From Candidatus Defluviibacillus avedoerensis (lineage in GTDB: Bacteria > Pseudomonadota > Gammaproteobacteria > Burkholderiales > Burkholderiaceae_C): 64,000 bases of DNA. The translations under genes and the position numbers were made by a program. Location of the stretch: the NCBI GenBank assembly GCA_016703665.1, contig JADJBS010000020.1, forward strand, positions 186,001 through 250,000, written 5' to 3'. The notes below the pieces were generated by a model. It was given only the letters and a program-made list of their open reading frames with translations. It was not told the origin of the DNA and searched no databases. Shown in pieces: positions 17,336 through 25,396 of this stretch (positions within the stretch are counted from its first letter, which is position 1; each line of letters opens with the position of its first letter).

Positions 17336-18247
17336 ATGCGCCCCTACACCTTCAAACAGATTCAGACCTTTATCGAAGTGGCGCGGCACAAGTCGGTGTC
17401 CAAGGCGGCAGAGCGTCTGTTTGTCACCCAGCCTGCGGTGTCCATGCAAATCAAGCAACTGGAAGACGCGTTTGGCCTGGCCTTGATCGAGCCCATGGGC
17501 CGCAACATTCGCCTGACGCATGCGGGCGAGGCGTTTTTGACGCATGCCATTTCTGCCATGGGCCAGTTCAAAGACCTGGAAGCCACCATGGCCGAGCATG
17601 TGGGCCTGAGCAAGGGCCGCATCGACCTGGCCGTGGTGAGCACCGCCAAATACTTCATGCCCATGCTGCTGGTGCACTTTGGCAAGCTGTTTCCGGGCAT
17701 TGACATTCAGCTGAACATCGACAACCGCGAAAACGTGCTGGGCATGATGGCCCGCAACGAGGCCGACCTGGTGGTGATGGGCCGATCCCCCGCCAACATG
17801 GACTGCCAAGCCACCCCCTTTGCCACCAACCCCTTGGCCATCCTGTCAGCACCCGACCACGCCCTGGCGCGGCGCAAGCAACTGCCCTTCTCTGCGCTGG
17901 CCGACCACGGCTTTGTGGTGCGCGAGCAAGGATCAGGCACCCGCGCCGCCATGGAGCGCCTGTTTGCCGAGCACCAAACCAGCCTGAAGGTGGTGATGGA
18001 AATGCCCAGCAACGAAACCATCAAACAAGCCGTGATGGCCGGCATGGGCCTGAGCTTTTTATCCCTGCGCACCGTCCGCCACGAACTGGCCGGCGGCTAC
18101 ATCGCCCTGTTAGACATCCAGGGCCTGCCCCAGCAAGGCCACTGGTACATCACGCACCTGAGCCAAAAGAAACTGTCGCCAGCCGCGCAGGCGTTTCGGT
18201 CGTTCTTGATCGAGCAAGGCGGGGCGCTGATGGATTCTTGGAGTTGA
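17336..18247 (+). CDS. cbbR: LysR-type regulator CbbR of the Calvin-cycle genes
   Basis: A 303-residue LysR-type activator. The winged helix-turn-helix is at about 1-62 (RPYTFKQIQTFIEVARHKSVSKAAERL, VTQPAVSMQIKQLE), and the effector domain covers about 90-295. CbbR proteins read metabolic signals such as RuBP or NADPH and activate cbb operons. It is transcribed divergently from the cbbY-rpe-fbp-prk-tkt-cbbZ-fba operon, the usual arrangement, and the form II RuBisCO gene lies 3 kb downstream. The N-terminal sequence with RPYTFKQIQTF is typical of betaproteobacterial CbbR. Confidence 0.93.
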   Translation: MRPYTFKQIQTFIEVARHKSVSKAAERLFVTQPAVSMQIKQLEDAFGLALIEPMGRNIRLTHAGEAFLTHAISAMGQFKDLEATMAEHVGLSKGRIDLAVVSTAKYFMPMLLVHFGKLFPGIDIQLNIDNRENVLGMMARNEADLVVMGRSPANMDCQATPFATNPLAILSAPDHALARRKQLPFSALADHGFVVREQGSGTRAAMERLFAEHQTSLKVVMEMPSNETIKQAVMAGMGLSFLSLRTVRHELAGGYIALLDIQGLPQQGHWYITHLSQKKLSPAAQAFRSFLIEQGGALMDSWS

Positions 18248-18299
18248 GGGGGGCCGCGCCAACTGTCGAACGCCTGGGCGACATTTAGCCGAAGTCGCA

Positions 18300-18759
18300 A
18301 GATCAGCTTTGGGGTTTTCGCGCGCAATGGCCCGTCGCAGCAGCGTCCCGGATCTCGCTCCTCACTGATAGGGAGAAGTTGCCAGTGCACTTACTCTTGT
18401 TTTGGGGCGCCAATGGTGGTTGTGTGAAGACGAATTCTGCCGAGCCTTGAAGCACCACCCAAGGTGCAACGTGAGACCACCAAACACCCGTAGTTCGCCA
18501 ATCATCGCCCACAAACCAGCGCCCATGTCGCGCTGCGAATGCCTTCGGCCAATAACAGCGGCTTCCTCGCGTCACTCGTCATATCCCGCCCGGTCATGGT
18601 GCCCAACACAGCGGCGCCATCAGGCAAGTGCTTCATCCAGGCTCATTGTGAGCGGGACATCAAAAGATATTTGCAGTGGGTCTGTTGACGTCGCCACCCA
18701 AACCCGGACTCGTCCAACAAACGGATCAGGTCGCGGCTGCGCGCTACCTATCCTTACTC
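18300..18759 (-). pseudogene. Degenerate coding remnant(s) downstream of the cassette-like genes
   Basis: No intact gene is visible in this half-kilobase. On the minus strand, protein-like stretches follow one another in different frames: one from about 18750 with VRVWVATSTDPLQISFDVP, then MTSDARKPLLLAEGIRS, then DDWRTTGVWWSHVAPWVVLQ. The longest open piece is 18303-18575 (90 codons). A gene broken by several indels is the simplest reading, but no family is recognised. It lies just past the last attC-like half-site at 18760-18766, so it may be a decayed cassette. Confidence 0.3.
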
Positions 18760-18760
18760 G

Positions 18761-19339
18761 TTATGTTGCACGATGAAAGTATGCCAGCACGCCTTCTTCG
18801 AACATGCGCAGGAGTGTGGGAATTGAGATGTCGGTCACGGTCTCCGCAGTCTTATGCCGTGACATCACTGGAATGTTCGCAATGTCCAGCACAAACTCCC
18901 CTTCGTGGACGAACTTGCTGCGAAGGTTGTAGAGAAATTCGGCGACAGCTTTAATCTCAGGCACCGGTTTACCTCTTACCTTGAACCCTGCCCGGAGCTC
19001 TGCTTGCCGGGCAGGTGGAAGCCGCTCGAAGAATCTGACACACCGACGTATTGAGACGTATGTGTTTTTGTATTTTTCGTAGAGAGACTTTAGCTTGAGC
19101 TTGTCTGCTATCGGAAACGTATCGTCTTCTTGCTTTTGAAGCCAGTCGTAGAAGTCTTCGTGCTTCTCCGAAGATAGGGACTCAATCAGGGAGAACAATG
19201 AAACGAGCTTAAAGGAATTGGTGAAATAGTCTATGACAGGGTTGCAATCATCTATGTCAACATGCCAATCCCCGTGCTTAACCAGGAAAACGTACTTTGA
19301 CGCGACGCCGAGGAATAAGTCTTTATCCTCATCCTTCAA
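18761..19339 (-). CDS. Hypothetical protein with HEPN-like RxxxxH motif, cassette-like gene
   Basis: A 192-residue, largely helical, probably cytosolic protein with clearly lower GC than the neighbouring genes. Residues 135-147 read FLYNLRSKFVHEG, where Arg140 and His145 form the R-x4-H pattern of HEPN RNase/toxin domains (Apea-like type). The rest shows no motif I recognise. The stop codon lies inside ACATAAC (minus strand, 18766-18760), the sequence expected for the inner core site of a cassette that begins with TTATGT at 19487, which this one does. It may be a toxin or defence protein; that is inference. Confidence 0.6.
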   Translation of the reverse strand: MKDEDKDLFLGVASKYVFLVKHGDWHVDIDDCNPVIDYFTNSFKLVSLFSLIESLSSEKHEDFYDWLQKQEDDTFPIADKLKLKSLYEKYKNTYVSIRRCVRFFERLPPARQAELRAGFKVRGKPVPEIKAVAEFLYNLRSKFVHEGEFVLDIANIPVMSRHKTAETVTDISIPTLLRMFEEGVLAYFHRAT

Positions 19340-19481
19340 TCCACTGTAGAAGGTCTCAAATGCAGTCGCTCCGCCAAGGTGACTGGTGAATACTGCGACC
19401 GTGCGGCGAATATCTTCTCTCGATAAAGGTTGCGCAGCGGTCGGCGTGTTTTTGTGAGCTACCCATAGGCCTTAACCTGCA

Positions 19482-19575
19482 ACATAACGTAGAGGTGAGG
19501 GGCGGCCGGAGCGAAGAAGCGCGGAGGGGACCTGCAGCGCCCTTGCAGGCCGTCCTCTCGACCGCCAGGTTGGGC
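19482..19575 (-). other. attC-like integron recombination site
   Basis: On the minus strand a 94-base site starts with GCCCAAC (19575-19569) seven bases after the stop of the upstream gene and ends with GTTATGT (19488-19482). Between them, GTCGAGAGG near the left and CCTCTAC near the right, and a GGCC on each side, allow a long imperfect hairpin. The left core GCCCAAC is complementary to the TTGGGC found at the start of its own cassette (19866-19861). The right core TTATGT begins the next cassette, whose end carries ACATAAC. This cross-matching is the signature of integron cassettes. The T in GTTATGT deviates from the GTTRRRY consensus. Confidence 0.6.
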
Positions 19576-19579
19576 GGCA

Positions 19580-19849
19580 TTACGGCATGCCCTTTAGGCC
19601 TTGAAATTCTAAGGCAGCCAAGAAATTCTTGAGCATGCGCGCTTGCTCTTCTGGGCTGTTTCTCACTGATGAGTTGTCCCACCACTCGAACGCTCTTGGG
19701 TTGAAGTCGATCAAACCGTTTCCTCCACCCTCAACGTCAACCACGAGGTAGCGGGCTCCTTCGCGATACTCGGCCGTGAAGCGACCCGTGAATTGGACCT
19801 CGAAGCCGTCGCTGCTTCGAACCCCTTGCTTGTTTAGCCACGTGAACAT
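19580..19849 (-). CDS. Small Imm74-like protein, cassette-like gene
   Basis: An 89-residue protein starting 12 bases after the core-site hexamer TTGGGC (19866-19861) and ending seven bases before an attC-like site, so it fills the cassette tightly. The pattern TGRFTAEYREGARYLVVDVE, then FEWWDNSS and a helical end with EEQARMLKNFLAAL, resembles the Imm74 family of immunity proteins. No signal peptide or membrane segment is seen. An immunity role without a visible cognate toxin in the window would be typical of integron cassettes. The family match is from memory and unconfirmed. Confidence 0.55.
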   Translation of the reverse strand: MFTWLNKQGVRSSDGFEVQFTGRFTAEYREGARYLVVDVEGGGNGLIDFNPRAFEWWDNSSVRNSPEEQARMLKNFLAALEFQGLKGMP

Positions 19850-19884
19850 CGTTCTATGCGGCCCAAATTAATGTAGACGACCGC

Positions 19885-20004
19885 CTATCCTGGCAATCCC
19901 AGTTTGGACGCCAACAATAAACTGGTGCTCTGAATTTCGGGGGCAACGCCACCTGCCTCACACCCTGCATTGATGCTTGATTTCAAGCTTTCCCGATCTT
20001 CCAT
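19885..20004 (-). CDS. Small ORF of 39 residues upstream of the cassette-like genes
   Basis: A possible small gene or gene fragment in the same orientation as the two cassette-like genes. It starts at MEDRESLKSS, preceded two bases upstream by a strong purine run GGGGGAG, and ends SKLGLPG before a TAG at 19887-19885. One cysteine is present; no family is recognised. It may be the remnant of a longer cassette gene. Composition is more gene-like than its surroundings, but a short frame like this can occur by chance. Confidence 0.3.
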   Translation of the reverse strand: MEDRESLKSSINAGCEAGGVAPEIQSTSLLLASKLGLPG

Positions 20005-20058
20005 TGCTCCCCCAAAAGTCAGTCGCCTATCTTACCCATGCACCCACAGCTTTCAACC

Positions 20059-20155
20059 GATCAGGCGGACGGGGTGCTCTGAACACGGAGGTAGAGGAGG
20101 AGCGCCGCGAGGCGCGGGGGACACGTAGTGGGCAGAGTACCCCGTTCGCCTGATC
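20059..20155. repeat. Long imperfect inverted repeat with inner GNRA hairpin
   Basis: Arms 20059-20086 and 20128-20155 pair over 28 positions with only two mismatches and two G-U pairs in the plus-strand RNA; they begin GATCAGGCG and end CGCCTGATC. The loop region contains a second perfect hairpin, GCGCC-GCGA-GGCGC (20102-20115), with a GNRA-type tetraloop, flanked by purine-rich GGAGGTAGAGGAGG. No poly-U follows, so it is not a normal terminator. It could be a mobile palindromic element or structured RNA. The rest of the gap 19850-20377 holds a small ORF, a core-site hexamer and a dispersed repeat. Confidence 0.55.
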
Positions 20156-20190
20156 CCCCACGGCACCATGCACTCAAAGAACCAACTGAA

Positions 20191-20250
20191 CTACAAATTC
20201 AATAGCACCAAACGCTTATCCAATATGCCGTAACAGGTGTTTTTATTGCA
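20191..20250 (+). repeat. Short dispersed AT-rich repeat, copy 2
   Basis: CTACAAATTCAATAGCA followed by AACGCTTATC and ATATGCCGTAACAGG, then a T-rich end. It shares the ATATGCCGT core with the minus-strand copy at 14561-14569 and the CTAC..ATAGCA..CTTATC frame with the copy at 53772-53815. It lies 36 bases after the long inverted repeat and before the hydrolase gene. Confidence 0.5.
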
Positions 20251-20377
20251 AAAATCAGCCACATTGCGGTTGACCACCGTCATGCGTGGCATGGCAAGTG
20301 CATCGGCAGTGCCTGGCTATCCAAGCAGCAGCTCTTTGTCATACAGTAAGTAGGCTTGTGATCCTGAGGAGGAGCCC

Positions 20378-21181
20378 ATGAAACGTCGCCTATTCCAGAC
20401 TGCCAGCCTTGGCTTGGCCATGTCTGCAGCCAGCCCGCTTTTACGCGCTGTGGTGCTGGCCAAAGACCCACCGGGTGGATCTCCGCCGATTGACTTTGTG
20501 CCTGACAACTCGACCGAGCCGATGCTGCAAACCCGCAACCTGACGGGTGGCGCGGTAGCGCTGCTGCCCGACAACTACGACGCCCGCAAAACTTACCCGG
20601 TGGTGGTGCTCTTTCCCTTTACCGGCGGGCGGGCCTCTACGCTTTACAACGAAGCCTTTGCCTTCAGCTTTAGAGGCAAGCAAGAGGTGCCCTACATCGT
20701 CGTGATCTTGCCCGACCTGGTGCGCGCATCCGACTACGCAACGGGCGCGGCGTGGTCAGCACTGATCTCCAGGCTTGAGGCCACCGTACAGTCGCTGGGT
20801 GCCAGCCTGCGCGAACAGCAATTGCAAATGAACAAGCTGATTTTGGCGGGCTACTCTGTGGGCGGGGACTTGAGCTGGGCGCTGATGCTGCGCAACCCGA
20901 GTTTGGTGGGCGGCGCCATCATCATGGCCAGCCGCTCGACCTACCGGGGCAGCGCCAAAGACCTGAAGACATTGGCAGACGCCAAAGCCAAAGTCGCCTT
21001 TGTCTGCGGCACAGCCGATGAACGCCTTGGCCCGCTGCGCGAAGCCGCCAACATGCTGCAAAAAAACCAGATTGCCAACCGCGTGGAAACCGTGGAAGGC
21101 GCTGACCATGTCAGCGTGGTGTCGCACCCCAGCTTTTCTGAGACCTTGAACCGTGGCGTTCAATTCATCACAAAAAACTGA
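20378..21181 (+). CDS. Exported alpha/beta-hydrolase (esterase-like)
   Basis: A 267-residue protein with an N-terminal export signal (MKRRLFQTASLGLAMSAASP), whose RR-LF could be a weak Tat-type motif. The mature part has the alpha/beta-hydrolase fold: LLPDNYDARKTYPVVVLFPF, the nucleophile elbow LAGYSVGGDLSW with Ser at the GYSVG turn, an aspartate near VCGTADERLG and a histidine in GADHVSVV, so the triad is complete. Substrate is unknown. A GAGGAGG ribosome site (about 20366-20372) precedes the ATG. It ends 83 bases before cbbM but is probably not linked to CO2 fixation. Confidence 0.82.
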   Translation: MKRRLFQTASLGLAMSAASPLLRAVVLAKDPPGGSPPIDFVPDNSTEPMLQTRNLTGGAVALLPDNYDARKTYPVVVLFPFTGGRASTLYNEAFAFSFRGKQEVPYIVVILPDLVRASDYATGAAWSALISRLEATVQSLGASLREQQLQMNKLILAGYSVGGDLSWALMLRNPSLVGGAIIMASRSTYRGSAKDLKTLADAKAKVAFVCGTADERLGPLREAANMLQKNQIANRVETVEGADHVSVVSHPSFSETLNRGVQFITKN

Positions 21182-21189
21182 TTCGACAT

Positions 21190-21219
21190 CTATTAAATTT
21201 GAATTTTCTTTATGAATAG
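21190..21219 (+). promoter_or_regulatory. Candidate CbbR-binding region of cbbM
   Basis: The 83-base gap before cbbM has an interrupted dyad, CTATT (21190-21194) and AATAG (21215-21219), around an ATTTGAAT (21197-21204). That octamer is one arm of the perfect palindrome in the cbbY-cbbR gap. The AT-rich stretch is distinct from the GC-rich genes. CbbR control of cbbM is expected but not proven. Confidence 0.45.
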
Positions 21220-21264
21220 GCCTGCGTACAGTCCGCCTCATCTAACCCCAACCGGAGATGAAGC

Positions 21265-22635
21265 ATGGACCAATCGAACCGCTACGCCGACCTGAGCCTG
21301 ACCGAAGAAGCCCTGATCAAGGGCGGCCAACATATTTTGGTGGCCTACAAAATGAAGCCCAAGGTAGGCCACGCCTACCTGGAGGCCGCCGCGCACTTTG
21401 CGGCAGAGTCGTCCACCGGCACCAATGTGGATGTGTCCACCACCGATGACTTCACCAAGGGCGTGGACGCGCTGGTGTACCACGTTGACGAAGCCACCGA
21501 GGACATGCGCATTGCCTACCCGCTGGAGCTGTTTGACCGCAATGTGATCGACGGCCGCTTCATGCTGGTGTCATTCTTGACGCTGACCATTGGCAACAAC
21601 CAGGGCATGGGCGACATCGAGCACGCCAAGATGATCGACTTTTACATGCCCGACCGGGTGATCCAGATGTTCGATGGCCCGTCCAAAGACATCTCAGACC
21701 TGTGGCGCATTTTGGGCCGCCCGGTGAAGGACGGCGGCTACATCAGCGGCACCATCATCAAGCCCAAGCTCGGCCTGCGCCCCGAGCCCTTTGCCAAGGC
21801 GGCGTACGAATTTTGGCTGGGCGGTGACTTCATCAAGAATGACGAACCCCAGGGCAACCAGGTGTTTGCGCCGATCAAAAAGACGATTCCCCTGGTGTAC
21901 GACGCCATGAAGCGCGCGCAGGACGAGACCGGCCAGGCCAAGCTGTTCTCGATGAACATCACCGCGGATGACCACTACGAGATGTGCGCCCGCGCCGACT
22001 TTGCGCTGGAGGTGTTTGGCCCCGACGCTGACAAGCTGGCCTTTTTGGTGGACGGCTATGTGGGCGGCCCCGGCATGGTGACCACCGCGCGGCGCCAATA
22101 CCCCAACCAATACCTGCACTACCACCGCGCAGGCCACGGCGCCGTGACATCGCCCAGCGCCAAGCGGGGCTACACCGCCTTTGTGCTGGCCAAGATGAGC
22201 CGCTTGCAGGGCGCCAGCGGCATCCACGTGGGCACCATGGGCTACGGCAAGATGGAAGGCGAAGGTGACGACCGCATCATCGCCTACATGATCGAGCGCG
22301 ACGAATGCCAGGGGCCGGTGTACTTTCAAAAATGGTTTGGCATGAAGCCCACCACGCCCATCATCTCGGGCGGCATGAACGCGCTGCGCCTGCCGGGCTT
22401 CTTCAAGAACTTAGGCCACGGCAATGTGGTGAACACGGCGGGTGGTGGCAGCTATGGCCATCTGGACAGCCCAGCGGCAGGTGCTATCTCGCTGCGCCAA
22501 GCCTATGAATGCTGGAAGGCGGGCGCCGATCCACTGGACTGGGCTAAAGAGCACCGCGAGTTTGCTCGGGCGTTTGAATCCTTCCCCAAAGACGCCGATG
22601 CACTGTATCCGGGGTGGCGTGAACGCATCCTCTAA
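21265..22635 (+). CDS. cbbM: Form II ribulose-1,5-bisphosphate carboxylase/oxygenase
   Basis: Fixes CO2 onto ribulose bisphosphate. The 456-residue protein is the single-subunit form II type, adapted to high CO2 and low O2. Catalytic residues fall at the same numbers as in the Rhodospirillum rubrum enzyme: Lys166 (GTIIKPKLGL), carbamate Lys191 with Asp193 and Glu194 (FIKNDEPQ), His287 (YHRAGHG) and loop-6 Lys329 (GYGKMEGE). A GGAG at about 21252 precedes the ATG. No cbbQ/cbbO activase pair and no form I genes are present here; the following gene is on the opposite strand. cbbR and the rest of the cycle lie just upstream. Confidence 0.97.
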   Translation: MDQSNRYADLSLTEEALIKGGQHILVAYKMKPKVGHAYLEAAAHFAAESSTGTNVDVSTTDDFTKGVDALVYHVDEATEDMRIAYPLELFDRNVIDGRFMLVSFLTLTIGNNQGMGDIEHAKMIDFYMPDRVIQMFDGPSKDISDLWRILGRPVKDGGYISGTIIKPKLGLRPEPFAKAAYEFWLGGDFIKNDEPQGNQVFAPIKKTIPLVYDAMKRAQDETGQAKLFSMNITADDHYEMCARADFALEVFGPDADKLAFLVDGYVGGPGMVTTARRQYPNQYLHYHRAGHGAVTSPSAKRGYTAFVLAKMSRLQGASGIHVGTMGYGKMEGEGDDRIIAYMIERDECQGPVYFQKWFGMKPTTPIISGGMNALRLPGFFKNLGHGNVVNTAGGGSYGHLDSPAAGAISLRQAYECWKAGADPLDWAKEHREFARAFESFPKDADALYPGWRERIL

Positions 22636-22680
22636 GGCCCTCGCCCACCGCCACAGTGGCACTGCCGATCGCGGTAACGG

Positions 22681-23879
22681 TCAGGCCACCCGAGGTCTGG
22701 GGCCGTCATAGAGCCAGGGAACGTCGAGCAGGCGTTCGCCCAGCGCTCGCATCGCCAGGTTGCGGCCCAGGGACATGATGCCCCTGGAATGAAAGATCTG
22801 GCCATTGCGGGCTGAGCGCGCCTGCACCCTGGCATTGCGTTGCCAGCGCGCCTGTGCAAAAGCCTGCAATTGCTGCGGGACAGTTTGCCCCTGGTCCAAC
22901 AAGCACGCGCCCAAGGTGGCAGCATCTTCAATGGCCATGCCTGCCCCTTGTGCCAAATACGGAAACATGGGGTGCGCGGCGTCCCCCAGCAAAGCCACCC
23001 TGCCACGGGCGTGCTCTGCCGCCGACTGCATGGGCAAGCGGCCGTGCAAGACCCAAAGCCGCCAATGGTCGATGGCATGGATCAAGTCTTGAACCGGGCG
23101 GCATGTGTGCGCCAAGTGGGTACGAATTGAATCGGCCTGGGCTGCATGGTCCCAGTCGGTCATGTCCCACGCTTTGCCCGCTGGCTCATGCACGATGGCA
23201 ACCACGTTCAAATAGTCGCCACTCTGTACGGGGTATTGCACCATGTGCATGTTGGGGCCGAGCCATGCGGTGACATGCTGGCTGCGCAGTGATTCAGGCA
23301 GGTCTTTTGCGCGACCAGTGCGCGATACGCCAGGTGACCGGTGGGCACAGGCTTGCCATCTGCCAACAGCCATTCGCGCAACGCGCTCCAAACGCCATCG
23401 GCGCCCAGGAGCATGTCGCCCGGCCATTCGCGCCCTTGGGTTGAGGTGACCTGCACTGCGTCGGCGGTCTCTGTGTAGCCGCTCGCCGCAACGCCATGAT
23501 GCAAAGCGATGTCCGGACAAAGCTTGACGGCGTCCAGCAAAACCTGGTGGGCGTCGCCCCGGTGAACGGTGGCATAGGGTGCCTCGTAGCGCTGCACCGC
23601 ATGCTCACCCAAGCGCAGCCTGCCCAGTTCGGCACCGCTGATCGCATCGCGCACCTGCAATTGGCTCGGAAAAGCAGCCACTTCGGATAGGGCCCGGCCT
23701 AAACCCCAGGCTTGCAGGATACGCGTGACATTCGGCCCTAGCTGAATCCCCGCACCAATATGGCTGAACTGCTCTGCACGCTCGAGCACATCGACCTGCC
23801 AACCCGCACGCTGACACGCCAGCGCAGCTGCCAAGCCCCCGATACCTGCCCCGCAAATCACGACTTTTTGCTTTGTCAT
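22681..23879 (-). pseudogene. FAD-dependent aromatic monooxygenase (salicylate hydroxylase-like), one-base frameshift
   Basis: The N-terminal part from 23879 (MTKQKVVICGAGIGGLAAAL) has the FAD loop and runs to about HLAYRALVAQK. The rest is in another frame, from DLPESLRSQHVTAWLGP to the end, and includes the FAD motif ALLGDAAHPMFPYLAQGAGM. Adding one A to the minus-strand AAAA run (TTTT at 23305-23308) joins them as ALVAQKDLPESL and gives exactly 400 codons. The full length (399 residues) is right for class A flavoprotein hydroxylases. Substrate unknown. The gene converges with cbbM and is divergent from the U32 gene. Either a recent pseudogene or a homopolymer error. Confidence 0.82.
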
Positions 23880-24019
23880 GACAGGGATTGTGCAGCGCAA
23901 AAGGAAGCCATGACATGGCTTGGCCGCGAATTGCGATGCCCATTGAGCAAGCATTGACATTTCACAAATCAGGGTTGATTGAACTGTGCTGGCGTGCGAA
24001 GAGGGACAATACGGGAATC

Positions 24020-25384
24020 ATGCTCAAGACACCTGAACTCCTCCTGCCCGCTGGGTCCCTCGCCAAAATGCGCGCCGCCTACGACTTTGGCGCTGACGCG
24101 ATCTATGCCGGGCAACCGCGCTACTCTTTGCGCGCCCGCAACAATGAATTCCGCCTGGAGCAAATCGGCCAGGGTATTGCCGAGGCGCACGAGCGCGGCA
24201 AAAAGTTTTTTGTCACCAGCAATTTGCTGCCGCACAACGACAAGGTGCGCACCTATATGCGTGACATTGAGCCGGTGATCGATTTAAAGCCCGACGCCTT
24301 GATCATGGCTGACCCTGGTTTGATCATGATGGTGCGCGAGAAGTGGCCTGAAGTTGCCATTCACCTTTCTGTGCAAGCCAATACCGTGAACTGGATGGCC
24401 GTCAAGTTCTGGCAAAAGGTCGGTGTGAAACGCATCATCTTGTCGCGCGAGCTGAGCCTGGACGAGGTGGAAAAGATCCGCCAAGAGTGTCCAGACATGG
24501 AGCTGGAAGTCTTCATCCACGGCGCGTTGTGCATTGCGTACTCTGGCCGCTGTCTGCTGTCGGGTTACTTCAACCGGCGCGACCCCAACCAGGGAACCTG
24601 TACCAATGCCTGCCGCTGGAACTACAAAACAACTGACGCCACCGAAGAAACGGACACGGGCGAAGCCGTGCCGGTCAAGATGGAGGGCGACTTTGACTTT
24701 GCCACGGCGCAAGCCGAAGAAGAAACCGCCTTTGCCGCCTGCGGTGGCAGCCAACGTCACCCTGCGGCAGACAAGGTGTACATGCTGGAAGAGAAAGGCC
24801 GCCCCGGCCAGCTGATGCCCATCATGGAGGACGAGCACGGCACCTACATCATGAACAGCAAAGACCTGCGCGCCATTGAGCACATCGAGCGCCTGGTCAA
24901 AATCGGCGTGGATTCGCTCAAGATCGAAGGCCGAACCAAGAGCCAGTATTACGTCTCGCGCACCGCCCAGGTGTATCGCAGGGCGATTGACGACGCGGCG
25001 GCTGGCAGGCCTTTCAACCCCGAACTGATCACCGAGCTGGAGGGTTTGTCTAACCGGGGTTACACCGCAGGCTTTCTGGAGCGCCGCCCCAGCCAGGATT
25101 ACCAGAACTACGAAACGGGCACGTCAGAGGCCCACCGCAGCCAGTTTGTGGGCGAGGTCAAGTCCTTTGCCGATGGCTGGGCTGAGATTGAGACCAAAAA
25201 CAAGTTCTCGGTGGGCGACACGCTGGAAATCATCCACCCCTCGGGCAACCGACGTGTCAAGCTGGAATCCATGCGCGACGCCAACGGCCTGGCCATCTCG
25301 GTGGCAAGCGGCAACCCGCTGCGTGTGCACATTCCTGTGGAAGGCCCCGTGGAAGGCGCCTTGATCACACGGATGCTGGCCTGA
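24020..25384 (+). CDS. U32 peptidase-family protein, TrhP/YegQ-like (tRNA U34 hydroxylation)
   Basis: The start at 24020 (MLKTPELLLPAGSLAKMRAA) matches the family N-terminus; the frame extends further upstream without support. The 454-residue protein shows DFGADAIYAGQPRYSLRARN, MADPGLIMM, SVQANTVNW, the signature EVFIHGALCIAYSGRCLLSG and CTNACRW with clustered cysteines, then LRAIEHIERLVKIGVDSLKIEGRTK in separate pieces. YegQ/TrhP helps make 5-hydroxyuridine at the tRNA wobble position; U32 members are also annotated as proteases. Cysteines suggest an Fe-S cluster. It is a single gene between opposite-strand neighbours. Confidence 0.9.
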   Translation: MLKTPELLLPAGSLAKMRAAYDFGADAIYAGQPRYSLRARNNEFRLEQIGQGIAEAHERGKKFFVTSNLLPHNDKVRTYMRDIEPVIDLKPDALIMADPGLIMMVREKWPEVAIHLSVQANTVNWMAVKFWQKVGVKRIILSRELSLDEVEKIRQECPDMELEVFIHGALCIAYSGRCLLSGYFNRRDPNQGTCTNACRWNYKTTDATEETDTGEAVPVKMEGDFDFATAQAEEETAFAACGGSQRHPAADKVYMLEEKGRPGQLMPIMEDEHGTYIMNSKDLRAIEHIERLVKIGVDSLKIEGRTKSQYYVSRTAQVYRRAIDDAAAGRPFNPELITELEGLSNRGYTAGFLERRPSQDYQNYETGTSEAHRSQFVGEVKSFADGWAEIETKNKFSVGDTLEIIHPSGNRRVKLESMRDANGLAISVASGNPLRVHIPVEGPVEGALITRMLA

Positions 25385-25396
25385 TGACAACTTGAC

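Noticed and set aside
19356..19685. 109-codon minus-strand frame spanning the attC-like site
   Set aside because: It overlaps the Imm74-like gene in another frame and reads through the recombination site; a common artefact in cassette arrays.
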